Below are positions 20,598 to 29,668 of a stretch of 64,000 nt of DNA, piece by piece (position 1 is the first letter of the stretch; every line of letters starts with the position of its first letter). The position numbers were made by a program, and so were the translations under genes. The stretch is from Paracoccus hibiscisoli (lineage in GTDB: Bacteria; Pseudomonadota; Alphaproteobacteria; Rhodobacterales; Rhodobacteraceae), in the NCBI RefSeq assembly GCF_005048265.1, contig NZ_SUNH01000005.1:162588-226587 (forward strand), read 5' to 3'. The notes below the pieces were generated by a model that worked only from the letters and a program-made list of their open reading frames with translations, was not told the DNA's origin and searched no databases.

Positions 20598-21535
20598 CAT
20601 TCCTCCTTGAGGGGTCGGGCCAGCAGGCGGTCCATGGCCTTTTCCACCGAAACGTCGCCTTGGGCAAGGCGCGCGACCATCGCGGCGATGGGCAGGTCCA
20701 GCCCGTCGCGCAGCGCCATCCGCGCCAGCGCGCGGGCGGTGGCGGCGCCTTCGACCGTGGTGGCGCTGTCCCAGGCCGACCCCGACCCGATCGCGCAGCC
20801 GAACCGGAAATTCCGCGACCCCGCCGAGGTGCAGGTCAGCGTCAGGTCGCCCAGGCCCGACAGCCCGGTCAGCGTCTCGGGGCGCGCGCCCAGATGCGTG
20901 GCCAGCCGCGTCATCTCGGCAAAGCCGCGGGTGATGATCGCGGCGCGCGCGCTGTCGCCCAGACCCGCGCCGATCACCACGCCCGCGGCGATGGCGATGA
21001 CGTTCTTCAGCGCGCCGCCCAGCTCGGCCCCGGTCACGTCGGTGGTCCGGTAAAGTCGCAGGACCGGCGTCGACAGCCGCGTCTGCAGCGCCGCGCCCGC
21101 CGCCGCATCCGCGCAGGCCAGCGTCAGCGCGGTGGGCAGCCCGCGCGCGATATCGGCGGCAAACGACGGCCCCGTCAGCACCGCGACCACCGCATCGGGG
21201 GCCGCCTGCGCGATCAGCGCGGATGGCCCGGTCAGATGCGCAAGGTCGATCCCCTTGGCCGTGCTGACCAGGACCCGGCCCGCCAGCCGCGCGCCGTGTT
21301 CGTCCAGAAACCCGCCCAAAGCCTGCGCGGGCAGCGCCAGCAGGATCGTGTCGCAGGCCAGCGCGGCGTCCAGATCCTGGGTGACCGTCACCGCACCGGG
21401 CATGGTCACGCCGGGCAGGCGCGGATTTTCGCCGCGCCAGTCGATGCGCCGCCCCCACAGCGTGACCGGCCCGTTCGCCGCCAGCGCCACCGCCAGCGCC
21501 GTGCCAAAGGCGCCTGCGCCCAGAATGCCGATCAT
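20597..21535 (-). CDS. gpsA: NAD(P)-dependent glycerol-3-phosphate dehydrogenase
   Basis: A 312-residue GpsA. It has the Rossmann motif [10 protein letters not shown] at residues 5-14, the conserved [21 protein letters not shown], the catalytic Lys in [13 protein letters not shown], and GLSGLGDL. It reduces dihydroxyacetone phosphate to sn-glycerol 3-phosphate for phospholipids. The ATG overlaps the tsaD stop by 4 bases, so gpsA depends on tsaD translation. The open frame continuing upstream is a shadow of tsaD. Confidence 0.95.
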   Translation of the reverse strand: MIGILGAGAFGTALAVALAANGPVTLWGRRIDWRGENPRLPGVTMPGAVTVTQDLDAALACDTILLALPAQALGGFLDEHGARLAGRVLVSTAKGIDLAHLTGPSALIAQAAPDAVVAVLTGPSFAADIARGLPTALTLACADAAAGAALQTRLSTPVLRLYRTTDVTGAELGGALKNVIAIAAGVVIGAGLGDSARAAIITRGFAEMTRLATHLGARPETLTGLSGLGDLTLTCTSAGSRNFRFGCAIGSGSAWDSATTVEGAATARALARMALRDGLDLPIAAMVARLAQGDVSVEKAMDRLLARPLKEE

Positions 21536-22599
21536 GCCTTGGCCCCCCGCTTGCCGCTGCCCAGCATGGGTGCGGCGCCCTGATCCAGCGGCCAGCGCGG
21601 GCGCGCCGACAACGTCATGTCGTCGCGATGACCCATGCGGAACCGCTCGATCCCGGCCCATGCGATCATCGCGCCATTGTCGGTGCACAGCCGCAAAGGC
21701 GGGGCCAGAAACCGCGCGCCCGCCGCCGCCGCGACCTGCTGCAGGGCCGCGCGGATCGGCCCGTTGGCGGCAACGCCCCCCGCCACGGCCAGCACCGGCA
21801 CCGGCGACAAAGCCAGCGCGCGGCGCGATTTCTCGGCCAGCACATCGGCCACCGCCGCCTGGAACGCCGCGCACAGATCGCGCCGGTCGGCCGTGCGCAG
21901 GCCCCCCTGATCCGCAATCAGCGTGTCGCGGGCGCGCAGCACCGCCGTCTTCAGCCCCGAGAAACTCATGTCGCAGCCGGGGCGGTCCAGCAGCGGGCGG
22001 GGCAGGGGGATGCGGTCCGCATCGCCGCCCGCCGCCTCGGCCTCGACATGCGGGCCGCCGGGCTGGGGCAGGGCCAGCAGCTTGGCGACCTTGTCAAAGG
22101 CCTCTCCGGGCGCGTCGTCGATGGTGCCGCCAAGGCGGGTGAAGGCGTCCGGCCCGTCCACGCGCAGGAACTGGCAATGCCCGCCCGACACCAGCAGCAT
22201 CAGATAGGGATAGTCGATCCCATCGGTCAGCCGCGGCGTCAGCGCATGCCCCGCCAGATGGTTCACCCCCACCAGCGGCAGCCCGGTGCCCGCGGCGATG
22301 CCCTTGGCGCACATCACGCCCGCCATCACGCCGCCGATCAGCCCGGGTCCGGCGGTGACCGCGATGCCGCTCAGCGCGTCCAGGCCCAGACCGGCATCAA
22401 CCAGCGCCTGTTCGACGACCAGGTCCAGGCGTTCGGCATGGGCGCGGGCGGCGATCTCGGGGACCACGCCGCCGAAATCGGCATGCAGGTCGGACTGGCT
22501 GCTGACCACGCTGGACAGGATCTGCCGGTCGCCGGTCACGATGGCGGCGGCGGTGTCGTCGCAGCTGCTCTCGATGCCCAGAAAGATGGTCTGTGTCAT
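21532..22599 (-). CDS. tsaD: tRNA N6-adenosine threonylcarbamoyltransferase
   Basis: A 355-residue TsaD (Gcp/Kae1). It starts [14 protein letters not shown], has the metal-binding VNHLAGH near residue 110, SGGH near 135, and the C-terminal [13 protein letters not shown]. It transfers threonylcarbamoyl to A37 of ANN-decoding tRNAs with TsaB and TsaE. The start was set at the ATG of MTQTIFLG; a start at 22665 would add 22 unrelated residues and run into hemD. It is divergent from hemD. Confidence 0.95.
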   Translation of the reverse strand: MTQTIFLGIESSCDDTAAAIVTGDRQILSSVVSSQSDLHADFGGVVPEIAARAHAERLDLVVEQALVDAGLGLDALSGIAVTAGPGLIGGVMAGVMCAKGIAAGTGLPLVGVNHLAGHALTPRLTDGIDYPYLMLLVSGGHCQFLRVDGPDAFTRLGGTIDDAPGEAFDKVAKLLALPQPGGPHVEAEAAGGDADRIPLPRPLLDRPGCDMSFSGLKTAVLRARDTLIADQGGLRTADRRDLCAAFQAAVADVLAEKSRRALALSPVPVLAVAGGVAANGPIRAALQQVAAAAGARFLAPPLRLCTDNGAMIAWAGIERFRMGHRDDMTLSARPRWPLDQGAAPMLGSGKRGAKA

Positions 22600-22658
22600 G
22601 GCTCTTGCCCGGATGATGGCTGAGGCGTAGCCACAGGGCGTAACACCCGCCCGACAGG

Positions 22659-23327
22659 ATGCCAATGCCGCCCGCGCCCCGCCCCCTGCTGCTACTGACC
22701 CGCCCCCGCCCCGATTCGGAGCGGGACGCGGCGCGTCTGGGCCATGACGCGCTGATATCTCCGGTGCTGCGCATCGTGCCGGTCGATCATGATGGGGCGC
22801 TGCTGGCGCAGGCCCACGGGCTGGTCTTCACCTCGGCCCATGCGGTGCCGTCGGCGGGGCCGGGGCGTGGGCGCCCGGCGATCTGCGTGGGCGAGCGCAC
22901 CGCCCAGGCCGCCCGCGATGCGGGCTTTGCGGTGACGGTCGGGCAGGGCACGGCGGACAGCCTGGCGCCGCTGATCGCGGCCTGCCCGGTGCCGCTGGTC
23001 CATGCGCATGGCCGCCACCTGGCGCAGCGGCTGCCGGTGCCGGGGGTGGTGGTCTATGATCAGCAGCCGCTGGCGCTGACGCCTGTGGCGCGGGCGGCGC
23101 TGATGGGCGCGCGGCCGCTGGTCGTGCCGGTCTGGTCGCCGCGTTCGGCGCGGCTGCTGTCGGCGATGGCCGCCGGCGCGCGGGCGCCGCTGCGGCTGGT
23201 GGCGATCAGCGCGGCGGCGGATGCGGCCTGGACCGCGCCCGCGGCGCTGCGGATCGTGGCGGAGACGCCTTCGGGACCGGCGATGGATGCGGCAATTCGC
23301 CGGGCCATGATCGCGGAACCAAGGTGA
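22659..23327 (+). CDS. hemD: uroporphyrinogen-III synthase
   Basis: A 222-residue HemD-like protein, with [17 protein letters not shown] at the start and VFTSAHAV in place of the common TSxNAV block. It closes hydroxymethylbilane to uroporphyrinogen III. HemD is poorly conserved, and the call also rests on the neighbours mic60 and hemY, which accompany hemD in alphaproteobacteria. An in-frame ATG at 22665 with a weak CAGG site ahead is an alternative start. hemC is not next door. Confidence 0.83.
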   Translation: MPMPPAPRPLLLLTRPRPDSERDAARLGHDALISPVLRIVPVDHDGALLAQAHGLVFTSAHAVPSAGPGRGRPAICVGERTAQAARDAGFAVTVGQGTADSLAPLIAACPVPLVHAHGRHLAQRLPVPGVVVYDQQPLALTPVARAALMGARPLVVPVWSPRSARLLSAMAAGARAPLRLVAISAAADAAWTAPAALRIVAETPSGPAMDAAIRRAMIAEPR

Positions 23328-23444
23328 CGACGGCGGGTTGAGCGTTCAGCCCGCGCTGATTAGGCTGCGCAGGATGCCCGCGCGGCCAGACCCGTTCTGG
23401 AGACGCAAGGGCGACCCATTCGGGCATGAGACGGGGACAGGGAC

Positions 23445-24872
23445 GTGAAGAAACCAAAGACCACCACCGGGGGCACCGCCCCCACCAGCGATTCCACCAT
23501 CCCCGCGGCGGGCTCTGCCGCCGATGCCGGACCCGAGATCCGTCGGATTCCCGCCCATGTCGGCGTGATCGACCATGCCGCGGTCGGCGCCGGAACCCCC
23601 GCCCAGGCCGGCCAGCCCGGAGAGGTCCGCCCCGTCGGATCGACGCTGGTCGGTGACGGCACCGATGGACTGGCCCCGGCCGCCGCCCGCAGCGCCAGCG
23701 CCGGGCCGTCGCCCTTCGCGGCCAAGGATGCAGAGGCGCCCAAGCCCCGCACCGCCCCCGCCGACAGCGCATCCCCCCGGCCCGCCGCCGCGCCGATGCG
23801 CAAGACGGGGTTCTGGCCCGTGGCCCTGGGCGGCGTCGTGGCCGCCGGTCTGGGCGCCGCCGCGACCATCTATGCGCTGCCGCACCTGCCCGCCGCCTGG
23901 CAGCCCGCCCCGGTTGCCGCAAACGGTGACGCGCAGGACGCCGATCCGCAGGCGATGATCGACGCCGCCGCTGCCGCAGGCCGTGACGCCGCGCGCGAGG
24001 AACTGGCCCAGACCCAACCGGACGCGGCCCTGCCCGACGATCTTCTGCCGCGCATCGAGGCGCTGGAGGAGCAGGTCGCGGCCCTGTCCCAGGCCCCGGC
24101 CGACACCCCCGCGCCTGAGGCCGACACCGCTGACGCCGACGCGCCTGACGCCGACACTCCCGTCGCCGCCGCCCCCGCGGTCGATCCCGACCAGTTGGCC
24201 GATCTGCGCCAGCGCCTGGACGAACAGCAGGCCCGCCTGGACGAACTGTCCGCCCGCCCCGCCTTCGACCCCGAGGCCGCCCAGGCCCTGCAGGAGCAGA
24301 TCGAGACCGCCGCCGCCGATGCGCAATCCAGCCTGGATGCCACCCGCGCCGAGGCCGAGGCCCTGCAGGAGGCCGCCGCCGAAAGCACCCGCCGCGCCGA
24401 GGCCGTGGCCGCCATCGCCGCGCTGCAGACCGCGCTGGACGCGGGCGTGACGCCCGAGCAGGCCCGCACCGCGCTGGAAGGTGCGGGGCTGGACACGCCC
24501 GACGCGCTGCAGACCCCGGTGCCCAGCCTGACCGAATTGCAGACCGATTTCCCCGAGGCCGCCCGTGCCGCCCTGCGCGCCAGTCTGCGCGACAGCAGCG
24601 CCAGCGGTCAGGGCAACCTGCTGACCAATTTCCTGCGCGCCCAGACCGGCGCCCGCTCGGTCGCGCCGCGCGATGGCGACGATGCCGACGCGATCCTGTC
24701 GCGCGCCGATGCCGACGTGCAGGCCGGGCGCATCGACGCCGCCCTGACCCAGATGCAGGCCCTGCCACAGCCCGCGATGCAGGCCCCGGCCATGGCCGAC
24801 TGGATGTCGCGCGCAACCGCCTATTCCCAGGCACGGGCGGCATTGACCGACCTGTCCTCGGGCTCGAATTGA
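23445..24872 (+). CDS. mitofilin-like inner membrane protein (alphaproteobacterial Mic60)
   Basis: A 475-residue protein with the Mic60 layout. The cytosolic N-terminus (about 120 residues) is low-complexity and Pro/Ala-rich. One transmembrane helix lies near residues 120-145 (GFWPVALGGVVAAGLGAAAT). A long Ala/Glu-rich coiled coil follows, from about 180 to 330, and then a mitofilin-type helical C-terminus (TPVPSLTELQTDFPEAARAALRAS). Known alphaproteobacterial homologues shape intracytoplasmic membranes and contact the outer membrane, like mitochondrial Mic60 at cristae junctions. The start is a GTG after ACAGGGAC. It sits between hemD and hemY, its classic neighbourhood. Confidence 0.8.
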   Translation: MKKPKTTTGGTAPTSDSTIPAAGSAADAGPEIRRIPAHVGVIDHAAVGAGTPAQAGQPGEVRPVGSTLVGDGTDGLAPAAARSASAGPSPFAAKDAEAPKPRTAPADSASPRPAAAPMRKTGFWPVALGGVVAAGLGAAATIYALPHLPAAWQPAPVAANGDAQDADPQAMIDAAAAAGRDAAREELAQTQPDAALPDDLLPRIEALEEQVAALSQAPADTPAPEADTADADAPDADTPVAAAPAVDPDQLADLRQRLDEQQARLDELSARPAFDPEAAQALQEQIETAAADAQSSLDATRAEAEALQEAAAESTRRAEAVAAIAALQTALDAGVTPEQARTALEGAGLDTPDALQTPVPSLTELQTDFPEAARAALRASLRDSSASGQGNLLTNFLRAQTGARSVAPRDGDDADAILSRADADVQAGRIDAALTQMQALPQPAMQAPAMADWMSRATAYSQARAALTDLSSGSN

Positions 24873-24882
24873 GGGTCGTCCG

Positions 24883-26664
24883 ATGCTGTTGTCGCTGTTG
24901 AAAATCCTGTTCTTCTTTGCGGTCGTCCTGGCGCTTGCCCTGGGGGCCGTCCAGCTGTCGGAAACCGGGCAGGTGCTGCGCCTGGAATATGGCGGCATGG
25001 AATACGCGCTGTCGCCGCTCAAAGCGCTGGCGGCGCTGTTCGTGCTGATGATTGCCGCCTGGCTGATCTTCAAGCTGGTGGGCCTGCTGATTGCGGTCCT
25101 GCGGTTCCTGGTCGGCGACGAGACCGCCATCAACCGCCATTTCGCCCGCTCGCGCGAGCGCAAGGGCTATGCCGCCTTTGGCGAGGGGATGCTGGCCGTC
25201 GCCTCGGGCGAGGGCAAGCTGGCCCAGGACAAGGCCGCGCGGGCCGCGAAATACCTCAACCAGCCGCACCTGACCAATCTGCTGGCGGCGCAGGCGGCCG
25301 AGACCTCGGGCGATACCCGCCGCGCCATCGACATCTATCGCACGCTGCTGGATGACGACCGCACCCGCTTTGTGGGCATCCGCGGCCTGATGCGCCAGAA
25401 GCTGGCCGAGGGCGACACCCACAAGGCGCTGCTGCTGGCGCAAAAGGCCTATGCGCTGAAGCCGCGCCACAAGGAGGTTCAGGACACCCTGCTGGATCTG
25501 CAGACCCGCGAGCATGACTGGAAGGGCGCCCGCCGCACCCTCAAGGACAAGCGCAATCAGGGCGACCTGCCCAAGGACGTCGCGCTGCGTCGCGACGCCG
25601 TGCTGGCCCTGCAGGAGGCCAGCGACGTGCTGGCCAAGGGCAACTCCATCAGCGCGCGCGAAGCTGCCATCTCGGCCGCCAAGGCCTCGCCCGACCTGAT
25701 CCCGGCGGCGGTGCTGGCCGCGCGCAGCTATGTCGCGCAAAAGGATTATCGCAACGCCTCGCGCATCCTGGAAAAGACCTGGTCGGTGCGCCCGCATCCG
25801 GATGTGGCCGCCGCCTATGCCGAGATCGTGCCCGACGAATCCTCGGCCGCCCGGCTGGCGCGCTTTGACCGGCTGATCTCTCAGAATCGCGACCACGAGG
25901 AATCGCGCCTGCTCAAGGCCGAGCTGCTGCTGGCCGCCGAGGACTTTCCCGGCGCCCGCCGCGCCTTGGGCGATCTGGCCGAGAAACATCCGACCGTGCG
26001 CACCCTGTCGATCATGGCCGCGATCGAACGCGGCGAGGGCGCTGATGACAGCGTCGTGCGCGGCTGGCTGACCCGGGCGCTGTCGGCGTCGCGCGGCCCG
26101 CAATGGTGCTGCGACACCTGCCACAACGTGATGCATGCCTGGGCGCCTGTCTGCGACAGCTGCGGCGGTTTCGACACGCTGACCTGGAAAGAGCCCGACG
26201 GCCCCCGCAGCGGCGCCACCACCCCCACCGGCGCCGAGATGCTGCCCCTGCTGGTCGGCAGCCCCAAACCGGCCGAGCCCGATCTGGCTGATGCGCCGGA
26301 CCTCAGCAGCCCGGTCCAGCCGCATCCGCCCGGCCCCGCACCGCGCCGGGTGGAACAGCCGAAGGTCGCCCCCGGCATGGTCCCGCGCGAAAGCGATTAC
26401 GTGGCCTATGACCACCCGTCCTCCACGGTGACCACGCCGGAACCCGTGCGCGTCGAGGCGCCCGCCCCGCAGCCCGCGGTCGCAGCGCCGGACGCACCCG
26501 TGCCCGACCTGACCGGCCCCGTCACGGACCCGATGCCCCAGCCCGAGCATTCGGAACCCGCGCCCGACCCCAAACCCGAGCCGGTCAACGAACCGGTCAT
26601 GGTCCGCCCCGATGTCGAACCCTCCGACGAGGCCGACTGGACCGAGGGTCGCACGCGCCCCTGA
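24883..26664 (+). CDS. hemY: HemY-like TPR membrane protein with C-terminal zinc ribbon
   Basis: A 593-residue protein. Two transmembrane helices lie near residues 5-25 and 44-72, followed by the HemY_N region and TPR-like helical repeats to about residue 400. A four-Cys zinc ribbon follows (Cys410, Cys413, Cys424, Cys427, in DTCHNVMHAWAPVCDSC), then a disordered Pro-rich tail of about 150 residues. This is the alphaproteobacterial HemY of unknown biochemistry, not protoporphyrinogen oxidase. The ribbon resembles the rubredoxin module of LapB, which suggests an assembly or regulatory role at the membrane. It starts 10 bases after mic60, with GGGTCGTCCG ahead of the ATG. Confidence 0.85.
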   Translation: MLLSLLKILFFFAVVLALALGAVQLSETGQVLRLEYGGMEYALSPLKALAALFVLMIAAWLIFKLVGLLIAVLRFLVGDETAINRHFARSRERKGYAAFGEGMLAVASGEGKLAQDKAARAAKYLNQPHLTNLLAAQAAETSGDTRRAIDIYRTLLDDDRTRFVGIRGLMRQKLAEGDTHKALLLAQKAYALKPRHKEVQDTLLDLQTREHDWKGARRTLKDKRNQGDLPKDVALRRDAVLALQEASDVLAKGNSISAREAAISAAKASPDLIPAAVLAARSYVAQKDYRNASRILEKTWSVRPHPDVAAAYAEIVPDESSAARLARFDRLISQNRDHEESRLLKAELLLAAEDFPGARRALGDLAEKHPTVRTLSIMAAIERGEGADDSVVRGWLTRALSASRGPQWCCDTCHNVMHAWAPVCDSCGGFDTLTWKEPDGPRSGATTPTGAEMLPLLVGSPKPAEPDLADAPDLSSPVQPHPPGPAPRRVEQPKVAPGMVPRESDYVAYDHPSSTVTTPEPVRVEAPAPQPAVAAPDAPVPDLTGPVTDPMPQPEHSEPAPDPKPEPVNEPVMVRPDVEPSDEADWTEGRTRP

Positions 26665-26679
26665 GCGGCGCATCCCACC

Positions 26680-26708
26680 GGGCATGGCGCAAAAAATCCG
26701 CCATGCCC
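26680..26708 (+). terminator. hairpin behind hemY
   Basis: A 10-bp perfect stem (26680-26689 with 26699-26708) encloses a 9-base A-rich loop, 16 bases after the hemY stop. Only a weak CCTTT stretch follows, so termination is plausible but not certain. It separates the hem unit from the tRNA-Thr gene. Confidence 0.45.
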
Positions 26709-26710
26709 CC

Positions 26711-26739
26711 TTTCGCCCTTGGCGCGAAGATGCTATCCG
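26711..26739 (+). promoter_or_regulatory. possible tRNA-Thr promoter
   Basis: TTTCGC and TATCCG are separated by 17 bases, with the -10 ending 16 bases before the tRNA. Spacing is right but both hexamers are weak, and this is the only pair I could fit. Confidence 0.3.
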
Positions 26740-26755
26740 CGCGCCATGACCAGCG

Positions 26756-26831
26756 GCCGGTGTAGCTCAGCTGGTAGAGCACATCATTCGTAATGATGGG
26801 GTCGGGGGTTCGAGTCCCTTCACCGGCACCA
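26756..26831 (+). tRNA. tRNA-Thr (anticodon CGT)
   Basis: A full cloverleaf can be drawn. Acceptor GCCGGTG pairs with CACCGGC, the D arm has GCTC/GAGC, and the anticodon stem CATCA/TGATG frames the loop TTCGTAA. The T arm contains GTTCGAGT. The CCA end is encoded. The CGT anticodon reads ACG codons. It stands alone and is followed by a strong terminator. Confidence 0.97.
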
Positions 26832-26853
26832 CCTTCCCGGTGGTCATCCTGCC

Positions 26854-26883
26854 AAAAGGGCCGCCCTCCGGGGCGGCCCTTTT
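26854..26883 (+). terminator. intrinsic terminator after tRNA-Thr
   Basis: A perfect 13-bp stem starting AAAAGGGCC and ending GGCCCTTTT, closed by a TCCG tetraloop. The A/T ends make it work in both directions. It begins 22 bases after the tRNA. Confidence 0.9.
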
Positions 26884-26931
26884 GCATTGGGGCGCGCGGG
26901 AACAAATACGCGTGATCGCCGTTGGCCTTAC

Positions 26932-27273
26932 ATGCGCATCATTCCCGTCCTCCCGCTTCTCCTCCTTGCCGCCGGTGCCGTGCTGGCGGGCATCGCCTTT
27001 GTGGGGCCCTTCGGCAATACCGGCGTGGACCTCACGCTTGGCGCCGGGCTGGCCCTGCTGGGCAGCGTGGCCGCGACCCTGCTGGCGGGCATCGCGACGC
27101 TGGCGCATCCGCGCCGGGGCTGGCGCAGGGCGTTGATCGCGCTGGCGGTGCTGGCCGCGCTGCTGACGGCGCTGGCGGCGGTGTTCCTGATGCAGACGCT
27201 GCTGGCGGCGGCAATGCTGGCCGGGGCCGCCGGGCTTATCGCCGCGCCCTTTTTCGAACGGACCCCCCGATGA
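26932..27273 (+). CDS. small four-helix membrane protein, probable separate anchor of the PQQ dehydrogenase
   Basis: A 113-residue, almost entirely hydrophobic protein with about four transmembrane helices (residues 4-24, 31-50, 62-80 and 84-104). Its stop overlaps the start of the PQQ dehydrogenase by 4 bases (ATGA). Membrane glucose dehydrogenases of the Gcd type carry an N-terminal membrane domain of comparable size; the following gene lacks one. I infer that this gene supplies the anchor and quinone-docking part as a separate subunit. There is no clear ribosome binding site, and the mRNA may start close to the ATG. Confidence 0.6.
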   Translation: MRIIPVLPLLLLAAGAVLAGIAFVGPFGNTGVDLTLGAGLALLGSVAATLLAGIATLAHPRRGWRRALIALAVLAALLTALAAVFLMQTLLAAAMLAGAAGLIAAPFFERTPR

Positions 27274-29150
27274 TCAGATCGCTGATTCCCGCAGCCCTGC
27301 TGCTGACCGCCACGGCCGCGCAGGCCCAGCAGGACAGCTGGACCGCCTTTCACGGAGACCTGGCCTCGACCAAGTTCTCGAACGCGCGCAGCCTGACCCC
27401 CGACAGCGTGGGCCGGCTGGAGCGGGCCTGGGACTATCGCACCGGCGACGTGTCGGACGGCAGCGGCGATCTGGCCGAAACGGTCTGGTCGGCCACCCCG
27501 GTCTATGCCGACGGGACGCTCTATCTGGGCACGCCCTTCTACCGCATCGTGGCGCTGGACCCCGCGACCGGAGAGGAACGCTGGACCTATGACAGCACCT
27601 CGACCTTGGAGCCGCTGACCCAGCCCGCGCTGAAGAATCGCGGCGTCGCTTATTGGAACGGCGGCGACACCGGCGTTTGCGCGCGGCGGGTGTTCCTGGG
27701 CACGATGGACGCCGAACTGCACGCGGTCGATGCCGAAACCGGCCAGCGCTGCGCCGATTTCGCCGATGGCGGGGTGCTGAACGTGAACCAGTGGAACACC
27801 GTCAACGACGTGTTCCCCTTTTCGCTGCTGCAGCCGCCGCTGGTGGTGGGGGACACGCTGCTGCTGGGTTGGGCGGGCGCCGATTGGGAATATTCCGTCG
27901 CCCCGCCGGGCAACCTGCTGGCCATCGACGCCCGCAGCGGCGATCTGCTGTGGGAGGCCAGCTTCATCCCGCCCGAGATGATCGACCGCACCGGCACCGC
28001 CAATATCTGGACCGCGATGACCGCCGATCCCGATCTGGGGCTGGTCTATGCGCCGGTCTCGTCGCCCAGCCCGAATTACTGGGGCGGCGCGCGGACCGAT
28101 CCGATCCCGATGGCGACCTCGGTCACCGCCGTGGACATCGCCAGCGGAGAGGTCGCCTGGACCTTTCAGCATGTCCGCCACGACATCTGGGATTACGACA
28201 CGCCCTCGGCGCCGACGCTGGTGGACATCCCGCGCGACGGCCAGATGATCCCCGCGCTGGTCCAGGCGACCAAGCAGGGGTTCCTGTTCGTGCTGGACCG
28301 CCGCACCGGAGAGCCGCTGTTCCCCATCGAGGACCGCCCCGTCCCCGCCAGCACCGCCACCGGAGAGGTGACCGCGCCGACCCAGCCTTTTGCCATGACC
28401 CCCACCCCCGTCGGCAACCCGCTGGAGCTGCCGCCGGTCTGGCGTCTGTCGGACATCGTCAGCCTGGGCCAATGCTCGCGCGACCGCGAAAAATACCTGT
28501 ATCAGGGAATCTTCACGCCCCCGTCGGAACAGGGCACGCTGTTCTTTCCCGGCACGGCGGGCGCCACCAACTGGGGCGGCGTCTCGGTCGATCCGGACCG
28601 CGCGATCCTCTATGTGAACGCCTCGCGCATCGTCCAGCTGATCCACCTGATCCCGCGCGACGAATACGACAGTGAGGCCCGCGAGGGCGGCAATGAGGAG
28701 GGGTATCACCCGCAGGAGGGCGCGCCCTATGGCATCCACCTGACCGATTGGAGCAACTGGGCCGGCATGCCCTGCTGGGCGCCGCCCTTCGGCACCTTCT
28801 CGGCCATCGACCTGACCACGGGCCAGACCCTCTATGAGGTGCCCTTTGGCAAGGCGCAGTTCCACGGCTTTTACGGGCTGGGGGATTGGGGTTCGCCCAC
28901 GCTTGGCGGGCCGGTGGTGACGGCGGGGGGCGTGGTCTTCATCGGCGCGTCGATGGATTCCCGCGTGCGGGCGCTGGACGCGGCCACCGGCCGCGAGCTG
29001 TGGTCCGACCTGGTCGAGGCGCCCGCCGTCTCGATCCCCGCGGTCTTTACCCATGAGGGGGTCGATTACGTCGTCTTTGCCGTGGGCGGCAACTCGATCC
29101 TCAAGCCCGAGGTCTCGGACCAGGCCGTGGCCTATCGCCTGCCGCGCTAG
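27270..29150 (+). CDS. PQQ-dependent dehydrogenase, glucose/quinate/shikimate type
   Basis: A 626-residue periplasmic quinoprotein with signal peptide 1-19 (ends TAAQA). The beta-propeller repeats are visible (DPATGEERWTYD, DARSGDLLWEA, DIASGEVAWTFQ, DAATGRELW). FQHVRHDIWDYDTPSAP is the His-Asp-Trp-Asp block of the glucose/quinate/shikimate group, and KAQFHGFYGLGDWGSPTLGGP is the usual C-terminal block. It oxidises a sugar or cyclic polyol with PQQ and passes electrons to ubiquinone. The membrane domain normally fused at the N-terminus is missing and seems to be encoded by the preceding small gene. No PQQ synthesis genes lie in the window. Confidence 0.88.
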   Translation: MIRSLIPAALLLTATAAQAQQDSWTAFHGDLASTKFSNARSLTPDSVGRLERAWDYRTGDVSDGSGDLAETVWSATPVYADGTLYLGTPFYRIVALDPATGEERWTYDSTSTLEPLTQPALKNRGVAYWNGGDTGVCARRVFLGTMDAELHAVDAETGQRCADFADGGVLNVNQWNTVNDVFPFSLLQPPLVVGDTLLLGWAGADWEYSVAPPGNLLAIDARSGDLLWEASFIPPEMIDRTGTANIWTAMTADPDLGLVYAPVSSPSPNYWGGARTDPIPMATSVTAVDIASGEVAWTFQHVRHDIWDYDTPSAPTLVDIPRDGQMIPALVQATKQGFLFVLDRRTGEPLFPIEDRPVPASTATGEVTAPTQPFAMTPTPVGNPLELPPVWRLSDIVSLGQCSRDREKYLYQGIFTPPSEQGTLFFPGTAGATNWGGVSVDPDRAILYVNASRIVQLIHLIPRDEYDSEAREGGNEEGYHPQEGAPYGIHLTDWSNWAGMPCWAPPFGTFSAIDLTTGQTLYEVPFGKAQFHGFYGLGDWGSPTLGGPVVTAGGVVFIGASMDSRVRALDAATGRELWSDLVEAPAVSIPAVFTHEGVDYVVFAVGGNSILKPEVSDQAVAYRLPR

Positions 29151-29156
29151 GCGCGA

Positions 29157-29615
29157 TCAACCCGCATCGAACCCCTCGGGGATGCGCAGGGGCCCGTGCG
29201 GCGCCAGCCCGGCCTCGGCGATCTGCTCCTCGGCCATCGACGCCGCGTTCGGCCCCGCCGCCGCCAGATGCGCCCAGATCTGGCGCACGGGGTCCGCGAT
29301 GCGTGGCTCGGCCACGGTGCGGGCGCTGTGCATCCAGACGGCCAACCCGTCGCTGCTGTCGTAGTCCCGCGCCTTGCGCAGCACCGCGATCCGCGCCAGC
29401 GCATCGGCCGCGAACCGCGCCGCCTTGGCCTTGGGCCAGGTCGCGATGCTGTGCAGATCCTGCCCCTGATCGCGGAACACCGCCTGCCACAGCAGGGCAG
29501 CGGCTGCATGGGCCTCGACGATATGGGGCTTGGTTCCGGCCAGCTTGTCGGCCAGGGCCTGCGCCTCGGCGACCAGTCCGGCGGTGGTCTTTTCCTGCTT
29601 CCAGGCGGCAAACAT
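29157..29615 (-). CDS. hypothetical protein, unknown family
   Basis: A 152-residue soluble, mostly helical and Ala-rich protein starting MFAAWKQEKTTAGLV. It has no signal peptide or transmembrane segment and no motif I recognise. AAAGGA lies 7 bases before the ATG, and codon use matches the genome, so it is a real gene. It is the third gene of a run after pyrG and the McrB-N-like gene. It ends 4 bases from the convergent PQQ dehydrogenase. Confidence 0.75.
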   Translation of the reverse strand: MFAAWKQEKTTAGLVAEAQALADKLAGTKPHIVEAHAAAALLWQAVFRDQGQDLHSIATWPKAKAARFAADALARIAVLRKARDYDSSDGLAVWMHSARTVAEPRIADPVRQIWAHLAAAGPNAASMAEEQIAEAGLAPHGPLRIPEGFDAG

Positions 29616-29668
29616 CGGTGGTCCTTTCGCGCAGTGCCCGCCGACCCTACAGGTCCGGGGGCGCGCTG

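Noticed and set aside
23206..26685. Antisense open frame of about 1159 codons over hemD, mic60 and hemY
   Set aside because: Its composition is Arg/Gly/Pro-rich, as in shadow frames; the sense genes have membrane helices, zinc ligands and start signals.
26767..27108. ORF antisense to tRNA-Thr and the following terminator
   Set aside because: It crosses a perfect tRNA and terminator and has no coding features.
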